Positions 23,801 through 35,581 of a stretch of 64,000 bases of DNA are shown in pieces; position 1 is the first letter of the stretch; each line of letters begins with the position of its first letter. A program made the translations under genes and the position numbers. This stretch comes from Owenia fusiformis (Eukaryota; Annelida; Polychaeta; Sabellida; Oweniidae). The notes under the pieces are model-generated. The model saw only the letters and a list, made by a program, of their open reading frames with translations, did no database searches and was not told the origin of the DNA. Location: NCBI GenBank assembly GCA_903813345.2, contig CAIIXF020000001.1:11885915-11949914 (forward strand), read 5' to 3'.

Positions 23801-26800
23801 AACGATTACATTTTTTAAGAAAAATGGCGGGCATTTTGAATTGAGCGGCCATATTGAAAATTCCTTCTCGAGCAGAGGTCCTACACTCATAAGGCATAAG
23901 CCTTCGTTCGGTGGGATAATAAAAGACTCAAGGGCTTATCCAAGCTATCATGCTTTGACCTAAGCTGGCAAGTGTTGCAAAACAGCATTCTTGGCAAGGG
24001 CTTTTGTATTTTCGATCATAATTTAGAAATTGCTAAACAATGGACGATGATGCAGAGAGTAATCTACGACAGCAGACCAACATTCAATTAAATTTGTAAA
24101 TTGTGATGGCTTGCAATTAGGTTTTAAACTGGGTATATTAAAGGTAATAGGTAAAGTCATAGGCAAGGTACAACAAGGTGAGTTTTTATTTATTAATCTA
24201 GTCTACCTAGGTTTCAGCATTTTTGTCAATTGGTTAATTAATGAACTTGTAGAAATAGTGTTACCTGGGAATGGATGTCTTTCCACGAGCTCACTCGGTA
24301 GACCTAAATCTCGACCAATCTGCCGAACTTCATCTTTGTGGAAATCTTTAAGGGGTTCAACAACTCGTCCTCTTTTTCTTAATTCTCTAACAAGATCTGT
24401 GTCATTGTGATGTGTCTTTATGGCATCTGCTTTGTTACTGGCCAACTCGCTAGCACTCTCAATGAGGTCTGGCCGTAAGGTTCCTAGACAAACAATTCAA
24501 AATTCTTATACTATTAAAATATTTGTACCATGTACCCCATATCTATTTGGCTGGGTATAAATTGCACGATTCAGTGTAATAATTAATAAATATAAATGCA
24601 GACATACAACCTGCTTTTGCTTGTTAGTATACCACATGGATTATGTCAAACATTATTTGTATTATGCTACTAACAATATTTCAAACTATTTAAAATGATT
24701 TGATGGCTATACAAAATGCTTTTTTGAAAACAACTGATCATTACCTTGACCCAGGTAGACATCTTCTATTTTTAGATTCAATTCCTCTACAACTTCATTT
24801 GCAACCTAAAATAGTAGATAAAATACGATATGACCAATTTTGTGAATATTGATAATATAACAAGGCATTAACATGCAAAATGTCACCACCTTCCATTTGT
24901 TACAAATGCTGAACACCAACCAACAAACAACACCAGCAGAACACCATTTACAAAAAAGTTAGAGACTATAACAATATGTCACCACTTGTGGTGGTGACAT
25001 AAAAACAACAGATAGCAGCCAGATCAAATCACTGCATAGTACAAGTAAATACTACTTTTATCCTTTCATCAATGATATTACTAGGTTATTCTATGGGGAT
25101 GAGGGGTGAAACGATATATTGTTCATAGAAATCAATGTATTTCTGTACCTTCATAAAAGTATCTCCTATGATGTTTCGCTTTTCTTCCGGACAAGACGTA
25201 CAATTGAGCATTTTTGTTTTTCTTTTCCGACTAACTGGATCTGATTTGTCTATAGGGATTGAGGTGGTTCCAGTGTAGAAGTCATGGGAAGCATTTACAA
25301 CTGAAACAAATAAACATTACATTTGTGTTATATTTAACTTGCATACTAGAGGTGTCAAGTATTAACCGGTTAACCGGTTAACCGCCGATAATGACTTAAC
25401 CGGTCTGTGTTTTTATGGGTGGTTAGTTGACCGTGAATAATTCTTTTATTTCCCGCGCTAATATTGCATGCTCATCTGTTTGGTTTTAAAGTGTCAGTTT
25501 CACGTAAGCTTCTCATACATGTCATAAGTCCGATAACTCCTTGCAAACATCCAATCAGCAACTTTAATCCCTGACACATTGCTTTCCCGAGCTTACTTTG
25601 CATGTTAATCTGTTTGTTTTTCAAGTGTCAGTTTCATGTGAGCTACTCATACATGTGATAGTTCCGATCACTCCTTACAAACATCCAATCAGCATTTTAA
25701 TCCCTGCCACATTGCTTTCCCGCGCTTACTTTGCATGTTATGCCTGGGTCACATTTTCCCCGATCCATCGGCCGGCGCCCGGCCGATTGAGTGTTTTGTT
25801 CAATATTGTATTCAATTTTGAACAAAATACTCAATCGGCCGGATGCCGTAGTGAAAATTGGAGCTAATGTGACCAAGGCATTAATCTGTTTGTTTTTCAA
25901 GTGTCAGCCATGTGTAATCAACTCATGTTGCAAAACTATTTCATAAATAAATTATATGCATTTTTTAATTCTTCAGTTTTGTTATTATTGTTGTCTATCA
26001 ACGTCGCCAAAATGTCAAAGGTCAAAGCCTCGCTTTGGTAGTGAGAAAATTAAAATCAAAATAAACACTAATCAGCTGCAATTCTCGTTGTTATGGTGCG
26101 TTCTTGGAGATTCCAAGGGTAAACCAGTGTGGTAATTTAGAGGTACCGGTAGTCAGGTAGTGTATGAATAGAACAGAGTAAAGCTTGACAAACGTATAAA
26201 ATAAACGCTGATATATCATCTTTCCAATTTTTTTCAACTTTCAAGATCGAAGATGAAGATTTCATTTGAAATTATCAGTTCAAATTTCCCGCCGGTTAAC
26301 CGACTTTAACCGGTAAAAACATCCAGTTAACCGGTTAATGCTCAAGCAGTTAATTGACACCACTATTGCATACCCTCGTAAATATCGAAAATCTGATACC
26401 TTTTAAGAGAGGAAATCAAACTGATATGTTACATCGAGTATTATATTATATTATAATATGCTCTAACATTTTTTGTTATTACTTAACACACCAAATTTCC
26501 AAAGAAATATTTTTAGAAATATTCAGATCAAGAACTGCTTTTGACAATATGACACATAAGGACAGGATACTTTGTACCACTATTGACTTGGTCTCACCTC
26601 TTAGTTTGAGTCCTATATTCTCTAGGGACTGTTGGACATGTTTGCTTTCGTGTTTCCTCATAAAACCATTGTCTATATGTACAGCTATGACCTGTTCTGG
26701 GGTAAGGGCTTTGTGTAATAGTGAAGCACACACAGTGGAATCCACACCTCCACTAACCAACATCTGCAATAAAAGTAGAGTGAAAATGAAGACATTTTAT

Positions 26801-29800
26801 ATTCAGTACACAGCCAATCTCCAACAGTACCCTATGGTACTGTAGACTAAAACGGCAAGTTTAAAGGGTCAACAGCTGTAACTCTCATTCTAAGTAACCA
26901 CTAAATATTTTTATTATAATGATATTAGTAACCAACACAAATAATATATTAAAATTTTGAACATTTTAACATTTTCTTTCTTACTGTTTTATATGACACC
27001 CAACATACCAATACTTTACTGTCTTTTACTGTCTTCTTAATATAATCAATACAGACAGCCTCTCGAGAGGACATTGTGTAGCTACCAGTGAAATGGCAAA
27101 TCTCAAAAAGGAAGTTTTTCATCATTGCCATGCCATTCTGTGTGAGATCAACCTCTGGGTGGAACTGTACTCCATATAACTGAGCGCTCTCATTAGCAAT
27201 TCCTAAAACAGATTGAACACATTTATTGACATTGTTTTTACTTCATGTAAAATTGACAATATGGCCAAGGAATATTCTTAATACTGAACAAAATATTAAA
27301 ACTAGAAAAATAGGACGCACGGTCCTGTGCTCACACAGTTTGGAACCTTCAGAGGAATGTATATCCTGACTTTCAAACAAAAATATTGATTCGGATTTGT
27401 AGTCTCGAACTTTGAGAAACTTAGACAGCACAGTTGTGTGACCTAGTTTGATGACCTTTGACCTTGAACATTTTACTTATTTAGAGCTCAGTCTTATGTG
27501 ATTAAGCTGACCAAAATTTACATCCAAAAATCAATTTGAAAAATCAACTTTTTTGACCTTTCAAAGGTCACTGAAGGTCAAGTAAAGGTCAAATCCTAAA
27601 ACTAATGTCTGATTTGAACTCCTGGTAACTTGTAGATGATTTTCAAAAAAAATGTGGTCAAATTGAAGAAAGTTGAAAAATATCTTATTTTTACTGTTTT
27701 TTTACGTCAAATATCTCAAAAACGGTAAAAATTTGATGCTGACATATATTGAGCAATATGTAGGGAATGCTAAATCTAGTTATGATGTAATTTATTGCAA
27801 GAAATGATCAAATATAAGGTAAACTTTGAGAAACTTGTCAATCACAAAACCTGCCACTGACTTTATACATAAGAAAGTTTCCAAAAACAGTAATTCCAAG
27901 AGCTTTGAAATCTTCAGAGGACATAAGTTGCATATACAGCAACTACTACAAGTTATTTGAAAGTTCTACTTCAACAAAGTGTCTAGTATTTACAGAAAAT
28001 TTGACTTGTTGACGTCAAAATCAGCAATTTCTCGGAAACCGGGGGAACTTGGGAAATGGCGATGATAGGTCAAATAGGCATTACGGATATGCATAAAATG
28101 ACTTTGGATATGACTCAATCCGAATAGCAGTTTTAATTTGTGCGGCCAATGTTGACGGACGGACCAACGAACGGACGGACCAACGGACGGACGGACGGAC
28201 CAACGGACAGACGCCTGGTCGATCCCATAGGCTCACTGTGTGAGCCAAACACAGCAACTTCTCGGAGTAGCAAATCCCACATCATAAAACATATTTTATC
28301 AAGACTTGTATGCCCATAGGGTAAATCTACTGCAGATGAGCCTCAGTTCAAAGATTTCGGCCTTCGTATTTCAGTTTAACATGTTCTTTCACGAGGAACA
28401 AATCTGAGAATATAATCTACCTGCAATTGTTTTGCCAGACATTGCAACAGTCTTGAAGCCATCAGCTACTTTATCTATGCTATCTCCATGTGTCAGTAGT
28501 ACAACTTGTTCTTTTGATAGACCCCTAATATAGAAAAAAGAAGACATAAGAAACAATGCAATGTACAACAAGTAGCTGATTGTACAAAAACAAGTTACAC
28601 ATACCATTATCTGTAATTAGCACTCTAAAAAAAACATCTCCTTCAGACCATTCTAACATTGGATAATAATAATATAAATTCATGATTTCCCTGACTCCTG
28701 AGCATATTTTGGTATCCTTTAACAATAAGTTGCATAAATATACTGCCTCGCTTTAGGGAACCAGCAGTTATAGACATTTACCTGTAGAGTAGACATGTAG
28801 GATCTACTGTTATGTCAAACTGGCCATCTTCTCTCTGTCTCTTTTGTTCTACTTTTCCATTGAACTCATGATTCATCAACTAGTGTACAAGACAACATCG
28901 TGTTACATACATACAGGACATCAGTGATAAATACAACATGGAAATATATCTACATTGGTGGCAGGGGTGGGTGAAGTGTTTGTGGCAGAGGTTGATGTAG
29001 GCCAGGTTGGGCCATACTATTATGGTCACAACAATTCAATTCTTGGGAAGTTGACTGTCAGAGCCCTATATTGGTTGCAACTGTAATAAAGCTCACAGAC
29101 CCGTTCTTGACTTGGGGAGGAGAAATTATCACTATCAGTGACTGATCAGGTAATTGGTCAAGGACAGGTCACATGACAAAAAAAACATTTCCCTGTAAAG
29201 CTTACTGTGTATTGGCTGACACAAGAACCTACAAATTGTTTTTTAATATCCCATCTTCAGAACAAGGACCATTGAAAATTAGGCCTCATTTTTTGGGGAT
29301 AATCTGTTCAAGGTGTTCCCTGAATTGATCATCATACTGTTCATACTGATCATTGTTAGCTCTTAAATGCTTATGATATGACACAATTAACAAAATGGCC
29401 TTATCTATATATTTCCAACATAGTTCAAAAAGGGATGTGATGTTAAACATATATTAAACTTTGAATGGCCTTATCTGTATATTTCCAACACAGTTCAAAA
29501 AGGGATGTGATGTTAAACATATATTAAACTTTGAATGGTCATATCTGTATATTTTCACAACATAGTTCAAAAAGGGATGTGATGTTGATCATATAATAAA
29601 CTTTGAATGGCCTTATCTGTATATTTCCAACATAGTTCAAAAAGGGATGTGATGTTAAACATATATTAAACTTTGAATGGTCATATCTGCATATTTTCAC
29701 AACATGGTTCAAATCACAAATTACGACAATGTGTAGGCAGGGTGTGTGTCATCAGACATCATGCGGCACCTACTTAAACAAATTCAAGCCAGTATCAATG

Positions 29801-32096
29801 TCAACTTGGAACTGGCCATCTTCTCGCCAGGACGTCTGAATAACCGTGCCACCAAACTCCCTGTTAATCATCTAAAAAATGACAGTAGTACAATATTAAG
29901 GAAAGTGGATCTTAAGGAAGCAATTTTTCATATCCTAAAGACTACAAGTATTAGTGCAGCACCTATTAAAACCTAACTGCCTCACTGATATGATGAAGGA
30001 CATATAACATATGACATATAATATGATAAAGTGCAGGAATTAGTTGACACAGTTATTCTGATATTAATCAATACTATATTCAGAGTTAAGTGACTGTGTG
30101 TCCAATAACTGCGCAACAGTCTCATTTTCAGGCAACTATTACATTTCCATATATTAGATGGTTTCCAGATTGGGCCACTCATAAACATGTACATCACCTC
30201 GAAAAAGAAAACTACACACAGATACCAATTATTTCTCTCTTTTATTGTAAGTTTTAGAAAACTTCAGTAGTTAATTCTCAAAAGTATGTCAAAACGTCAA
30301 TAAAAAAGGTACAGTGAATGATTGTTTAAATGCTAAAGCATATTTTGACACATGCAAATATACTTTCAACAATACAGTTCCCAACTTTATGTATGTCTCA
30401 GTTATTACAATGCTAAGGATCTTATATATTGGTTAGGAAGCAAAGAAGTGGATAATAAATACCTGCATCCCATAGCAGATCCCAAGTACAGGCAGGCCAC
30501 AGCGGAATATATCAGGGTCATATCTTGGAGCATCATCAGCATATACAGAGTTAGGGCCACCAGATATGATAATTGCACTATGTACGTAAAAGAATAATAA
30601 TTTTAAATTAACACGAGATAATCTTTTTCATGACACAAATTAGGAGTTTTTATTTCTAATTATTAGCAACATGTAACCCATAGTAACAATGATGTCATAT
30701 ATGATGCAAGTTGCTACGTATTGCATTATTATACACAAACAGAAAATATGGGTTCTCTTTTTTGGGTCATCCTGAATTACAGTGGAGTGATATTTAAAAA
30801 TTCAAATCTTATTGGCTCGGAGAGACTTGCTATAATTCGAAACAGTCTTCAGAACTCCCATTAAAAGTGGGAAACATGAAGTTAACATACTGCTTTAATC
30901 ACTCAGATCAAGGTATGAACAAGTTTCTCTTCTCAACCACTCTATTCAGCAAAATATATTTTCTGACGATGGCAATGAGATCAATCAGAATTTCAGTGAT
31001 TAAAAATTACCTGAAACCATTTTCTTTGAGAGTAAATGCAGGAGTGTCCAAAGCGAGGATCTCTGTGTCAATCTTGAGTTCTCTAACTTTCCTGTCAATC
31101 ACCTATGAAAGCAAATAGTAAAGGTCAATAGCTGTATGGTCATCTTTTTTTAAACAACCCTAATAATTATATTATGAATAATTTATATTTCATAATGTAT
31201 AATGTTAATGAGTGTTACTCAATCATTTTTGATGTTTATAATTCATAATCATATGTTATTTACAATTTTTCATTTTTCAATTTATTTATTAAACCATCAT
31301 CCGATCATTGGGAATTAGGTACAACAATATAATAATATAATTTATTCCATAATAACAGTGAATAGAATTGATATTCAAGATATCCTGATCAGATCCCATA
31401 TCAGCCAAAATTCCATATCAGAACTATTTATGTTTTTCGTTTAAAAAAATATTAATGGAATAAATAAGTATTGATGGTTGTGAAAGAATATTAATTGTTT
31501 CCTTGAGAAAATATATTGGCAAAAAATATCACATTGACACTTGGGCAATCACCCTGGGACAATGTGATATTTTCTTTGGCCAATATCATATCCCAAAATA
31601 AGAATTATATTCCATCCCACCCATTAAAGTTGCAACAATTAGTGCAGAGGGGCCATTCAACGATCAGGGACCAGTGTCAAAATATATTTAAGTTTGGATA
31701 TTTCATCAAGACTTACATCTATTTTTATTATCTACAAAGAAACCACCTAGATAAACATCAGCTGATATTCCTCTTGAAACATTGAAACATGGTGGATCTT
31801 AAAAATGTAAAAATTGATTTCCTCTTTTTGAAGCTTTGAAGAAATTGATAGTTTATCCATACATTTTAAGAAAATAGGTATGTCAAAGAAGATGTTAAGC
31901 CAAATGTTGCCTTGATAGCTCAGAAAATTTAGAATTTTCCTATTTTCTCTGTACAGGCCTTGTTGCCCCTTTAAATAACCTCTATTTATCATCCTACCTT
32001 TCCGTACTGAGCACCAGCATCCAAAATTGCAACCTTCTCCATCCCTTCTGTGGTACCATTAACTTCGATACTCTCTCCATTCCCGTTCCCGTTCAT
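20812..32096 (-). CDS. GMPS: GMP synthase (glutamine-hydrolysing), complete, with duplicated exon 4
   Basis: Converts XMP, ATP and glutamine to GMP in the last step of de novo guanine nucleotide synthesis; cytosolic. Minus-strand exons in order: 31998-32096 (ATG 32096), 31011-31102, 30463-30577, exon 4 as 29774-29871 or 28782-28879, 28421-28524, 27009-27202, 26598-26763, 25149-25300, 24745-24805, 24265-24483, 22925-23040, 22417-22542, 21827-21942, 21208-21511 and 20812-20913 (stop TAA). With one exon 4 this gives 687 residues, against 693 in human. The class I amidotransferase domain has Cys98 in GICYGMQ and His184/Glu186 in FHPEV. The ATP-pyrophosphatase loop SGGVDST is at 238-244. [33 protein letters not shown] and the C-terminal [13 protein letters not shown] match the family closely. 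All catalytic motifs are intact, so the gene looks functional. The introns hold a hAT element with a nested MITE, a Helitron-like element and several minisatellites. The 5' UTR could not be resolved. Confidence 0.97.
22268..22395 (-). repeat. Short copy of the hairpin-ended repeat
   Basis: Inverted relative to 16166-18020: ends ACATTAACATGCAAAATGCC and AATATGTCACCACTTGTGG. Lies in a GMPS intron. The long internal minisatellite is missing. Confidence 0.75.
23184..23916 (-). mobile_element. Helitron-like element, copy 1
   Basis: On the minus strand it starts TCCCACCGAACGAAGG after A and ends TTGCTGTTTTTCTAG before T, with a CTCC...GGAG type hairpin just inside the end. These are Helitron termini. 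The interior has four repeats of ACTGGTATTTGAGTTATCAA with AAAATGGCCGCCAT blocks. No Rep/helicase is encoded. It sits in the GMPS intron 23041-24264. Confidence 0.75.
24860..25010 (-). repeat. Short copy of the hairpin-ended repeat
   Basis: Ends GGCATTAACATGCAAAATGT and ATATGTCACCACTTGTGG followed by its hairpin partner; about 150 bp, in a GMPS intron. Closely matches the copy at 48995-49125 in the opposite orientation. Confidence 0.8.
25347..26365. mobile_element. hAT-type element with perfect target duplication, copy 1
   Basis: Flanked by the 8-bp duplication TTGCATAC (25339-25346 and 26366-26373). Ends TAGAGGTGTCAA and TTGACACCACTA, with nested TTAACCGGTTAACCGG runs. Two tandem units of about 125 bp (AACATCCAATCAGCA, CCCGCGCTTACTTTGCATG) lie inside. 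A 140-bp element is inserted at 25741-25880. Lies in the GMPS intron between exons 7 and 8. Non-autonomous. Confidence 0.9.
25741..25880. mobile_element. PIF/Harbinger-type MITE nested in the hAT element
   Basis: TIRs TGCCTGGGTCACATT and AATGTGACCAAGGCA (one mismatch) flanked by TTA on both sides (25738-25740, 25881-25883), the Harbinger target type. An inner palindrome around CGGCCGATTGAGTGTTTTGT makes most of it a hairpin. The related hAT copy at 46921-47504 lacks it, which gives the order of insertions. Confidence 0.85.
27302..28243 (-). mobile_element. Helitron-like element of a second family
   Basis: On the minus strand the 3' end is AGGACCGTGCGTCCTATTTTTCTAG followed by T; the AGGAC...GTCCT stem and CTAG end fit a Helitron. 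The other end is a palindrome (GGCTCACACAGTGAGCC) next to a GGAC microsatellite (28152-28210). The exact 5' end is unclear. A fragment of the first family's 3' end (AACTTCTCGGAGTAGCAAAT) abuts at 28250-28290. In a GMPS intron. Confidence 0.55.
28782..28879 (-). CDS. GMPS: GMPS alternative exon 4b
   Basis: Second 98-bp version of exon 4, 894 bp downstream of 4a in the transcript, with the same start and end phase. It begins [10 protein letters not shown] and ends DPTCLLY plus two bases, closer than 4a to the vertebrate sequence at its C-terminal end (xCxLxR). The acceptor is CACTAG and the donor GTAAAT. Using both or neither copy would break the frame of the downstream exons. Confidence 0.85.
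29394..29700. repeat. Four-unit, about 70-bp tandem repeat between GMPS exons 4a and 4b
   Basis: GTTCAAAAAGGGATGTGATG recurs four times with ATTAAACTTTGAATGGCC. It lies within the 894-bp intron separating the two alternative exons, so it could affect their spacing or pairing. Confidence 0.9.
29774..29871 (-). CDS. GMPS: GMPS alternative exon 4a
   Basis: 98-bp exon, first of two tandem versions in transcript order, encoding residues 103 to about 135 just after the nucleophile-elbow sequence GICYGMQ. It begins [10 protein letters not shown] and ends DTGLNLF plus two bases. The acceptor is TTTTTTAG and the donor GTAGGT. Its peptide aligns without gaps to exon 4b (14 of 33 residues identical when the shared junction codon is counted) and to the equivalent segment of vertebrate GMPS. 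The reading frame is open and selected-looking, so it is not a decayed copy. Confidence 0.85.
31512..31586. repeat. Palindromic hairpin in GMPS intron 1
   Basis: ATATTGGCAAAAAATATCAC pairs with GTGATATTTTCTTTGGCCAA across a short loop. Strong potential RNA or cruciform hairpin; probably a small foldback MITE. Confidence 0.75.
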
Positions 32097-32404
32097 CGTT
32101 TCTTACTACCTTTAAATAAATGTTAATAATTTGATTAGTGATTTATTAATCTGTTATTGGTCAGGTATCTATGACGAGTTTTGAAACTCATTCACTTATT
32201 TTTATCTGTAAATGCTATTTTTGAGATTGACGTTTGAGTGATATATAACATCAAAAATACCTAATTTTGAGATTTGTAATGAATGTACAATGCATTGGTG
32301 ATAATTGCCATGTGTAAATGGAGTAAAACAAACATGTATGAATGAACCTGTATATTGGATTGTATATTATAATACACAGAAACCTGTAAATTGAAACACC
32401 TTAA

Positions 32405-34058
32405 CTAGACAACAGCAACGCCAAAGCGTAGCAAGTCCCACGAACAGCCATGACTGGCATTTTTACAAACAAAGTATATAGCAAAAATGGCAGCCATTTT
32501 TAAAAATGGCCACCCTCTACCAAAAGTGTCATTAGACAGTGTGCCATGCTTATAGTATTCGCATTCCAAATATGAACAAAATCGCTCGCCTACTTTTCGC
32601 GTTATAGTAAAATATGTTAAAATGGTGGCCATTTTTCAAAATGGCCGCCTTTTACCAAATGTGTCATTAGACAGACGTGCTATGCTTATAGTATTCCCAC
32701 ACTAAATATGAAAAAATCGCTCCACTACTTTTCGAGTTATAGTAAAATACGTTAAAATGGCGGCCGCCTTTTACCAAAAGTTTCATTAGACAGTGTGCCA
32801 TGCTTATACAGGGTGTCAAATGGTGTTGTGCCCCCCCTCCACAGCATAAACTACGAAAGATACACACACATACCATATACCATTGGAAAGAGCATTTAAG
32901 TGTTGTTAACATGTGAAAAGATGAAAATGCATGATGGAAAATAAGATATATTTTTAACTTACTTTTAAAAGTGAGTATGACCCCATTGGGCAGCCTTAAC
33001 CGCTACCAATCTAGCCGGATATGAAGCTAAGAGGGAATGGAAAGGGGCTGTGTCTTTCTCAAGAGATTTTAATACTTTTCAGAGGTTCTTGAGCAGGGCA
33101 TCTTTGGAATACCTGTTCTCTGCAGCTTCAGTGTCCATAAGTTGCTCTGTTTTATCCATTTATATAGACCCCATGTGCTCTGCAGCATTCAGGTCAGGGC
33201 TGTTGCTCGGGTATTCATCAATACCAAAAAAAGTCTATGCCAGATTCTCAAAAATCAATGAAATAGAGCACTACACTAGTACATTTCAAATGCATGTGAC
33301 ACTCTGTAGCAATATCTGACCTAAGTCATCTAGGGTTTATTTTATCCAGAATTGAATGCTCTTTCCAATGACATACATAATGTGTAGGTACCTTTCTAAG
33401 TTTATGCTGTGGAAGGGGGGCACAACGCCATTTGACACCCTGTAGTATTCATATACCAAATATGAACAAAATCACTCCCCTACTTTTCAAGTTATAGTAA
33501 AATACGTTAAAATGGCGGCCATTTTTCAAAATGGCCACCTTCTACCAAAAGTGCCATTAGACAGTGTGCCATGCTTACACTATTCACATACCAAATATGA
33601 ACAAAATTCCACCACTAATTTTCGTATTATAGTAAAATACGTTAAAATGGTGGCTATTTTTCAAAACCAAATATGAACAAAATCGCTGTACTTCTTTTTG
33701 AGTTATAGCAAAAATCGTAAAATAACGAGTAAAGGCCGCCAGTTTTCAAGATGGCTGCCATGTGCTTCTTTAATATCTACATTTCTAGCTTTATTAATGT
33801 CCTATATAATTTCTTTACATTTAAAACATATTGCTATTACAGTTTTACATATTGCACCTAAATTACTGTAAAATCTGCATTAAAATGGCCGCCATTTTTA
33901 AATGAGCGGCCATTTTGAAAATCGGCTTTCGGGCAGAACTTCTACCCCCATACGGTATATGTGTACAAAATATGAACAAAATCGGGCCATCGGTATTTGA
34001 GTTACGGACGGATGGACGGAGGCGTTCCCTATATCCCTCCGAACTTTGTTCGATATGA
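32405..34058 (-). mobile_element. Helitron-like element, copy 2, interrupted
   Basis: The minus strand begins TCATATCGAACAAAGTTCGG after A and ends TTGCTGTTGTCTAG before T, with an ACGC...GCGT stem just inside. The body holds several copies of TACCAAATATGAACAAAATC and AAAATGGCGGCCATTTTT units. A 634-bp TA-flanked transposon is inserted at 32809-33442. Related to 23184-23916, 61158-62062 and the core of 13230-14341. Confidence 0.75.
32809..33442 (-). mobile_element. Mariner-like transposon remnant inside the Helitron-like element
   Basis: About 85-bp inverted ends starting CAGGGTGTCAAATGG, with TA on both sides. On the minus strand the inside reads EYPSNSPDLNAAEHMGSI, the conserved block of Tc1/mariner transposases around the second catalytic Asp, then stops. 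The stops and short length show a dead copy that retains only the end of the transposase. Confidence 0.8.
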
Positions 34059-34064
34059 TAATAA

Positions 34065-34700
34065 GTAGAATACTTTACAGAGTCCAAAGACCAACTGACT
34101 TTGTGTAAAATGAACCTTCATAAGTAGAACACCTCTGTTAGTGGAACACTTTACAGAGTCCCAAGACCAACAGACTTCATGTAAAATGAACCTTTATAAG
34201 TAGAACACCTCTGTTAGTAGAACACTTTACAGAGTCCAAAGACCAACTGACTTCCTGTAAAATGAACCTTCATAAGTAGAACACCTCTGTTAGTGGAACA
34301 CTTTACAGAGTCCCAAGACCAACTGACTTCATGTAAAATGAACCTTTATAAGTAGAACACCTCTGTTAGTGGAACACTTTACAGAGTCCCAAGACCAACA
34401 GACTTCATGTAAAATGAACCTTTATAAGTTGTAGAACATCTCTGTTAGTGGAACACTTTACAGAGTCCCAAGACCAATAGACTTCATGTAAAATGAACCT
34501 TTATAAGTAGAACACCTCTGTTAGTGGAACACTTTACAGAGTCCCAAGACCAACAGACTTCATGTAAAATGAACCTCTATACGTAGAACACCTCTGTTAG
34601 TGGAACACTTTACAGAGTCCCAAGACCAACTGACTTAATGTTAAATGGACCTCTTTAATTGGAACACCTGTTAGTAGAACACTTTTTAAAGGTAGCAAAG
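34065..34700. repeat. 77-bp minisatellite, eight units
   Basis: ACACTTTACAGAGTCC recurs at about 77-bp spacing with TAGAACACCTCTGTTAGTGG. It ends at ACAGGTTTTACTGTA, the terminus of a TA-target MITE, so the array probably arose inside one. Confidence 0.9.
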
Positions 34701-35477
34701 ATACTCCACTTAGACAGGTTTTACTGTAGCTGTCATATTACATGTATTTTCATCATAAATAATCTTGAAATACTTTAATTCATAAAGGTACGTAAGCAAC
34801 ATTAATAACAATTATCTGTCATATTCCTCACTCTCTGATGGGTCCATGTCTTACATGTGACTAAGATGAAAAAGCGATATTCAACAGAAGCCAGGTGACC
34901 GTTAAATATTACACAAATATTGAATTCTGTTGAGTTGAATATCTGTATTTATTAAGTCATTGAAATGTTTCTCGCTTTCTCATTGGATAAGAACCGATCA
35001 CATGATTAAAAATATTAGGGTGTATTTCATTGTTTCCTTCAGACTCCAGCCGCAGCCTCGTTTTCAACTGTATATACCACGATGTATATACCACAGAGTA
35101 TATACCACGGTAGAAAGTCCCGGATGTTATGTTTTTGTTATGATGTCACAACAATATTGTAGAAAATACTTGGATACGCACAGCAAGAAAACTTCATCGT
35201 TATGACGTCACAGCTTACATATGTATATTTGTAGTATGAGCATGGGTACTCATAGCAATTGTGCATCCATTGCCATGTTCTTGATGTTTATAAACAAGTG
35301 ATGTCACAAGTCATCCTGCACGTGTGACTTTTGAGGATGAAAGATGGCAATATTTTGCATCTAAGAGTGGCTGTAGTTAGAGTGGTTATTCTGACGAGCA
35401 CATGTATTGTATCTATGTGTTAAATGGTTAAAAGAAATACACTTAATTTCTAGAACATTTAAATAATATAATAAATC

Positions 35478-35581
35478 AAATATTCCATTCTATTTTCGGT
35501 GAATATATGTCCATCTTTCCCTCAGGTAAATATGCTGAGGGAAAGATGAACATGTATTCACCTCAATAGAATGGAATATTT
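35478..35581. repeat. Foldback element
   Basis: AAATATTCCATTCTATTTT and TCCATCTTTCCCTCAG pair with the complement ending GGAATATT. Arms of about 48 bp with a very short loop. A further partial arm (GGTGTATTCACCGC / GAGGTGAATACATC) follows to 35640. Confidence 0.85.

Noticed and set aside
33050-33319. 89-codon plus-strand frame
   Set aside because: It is antisense to the decayed mariner-like transposase segment, which explains the open frame.
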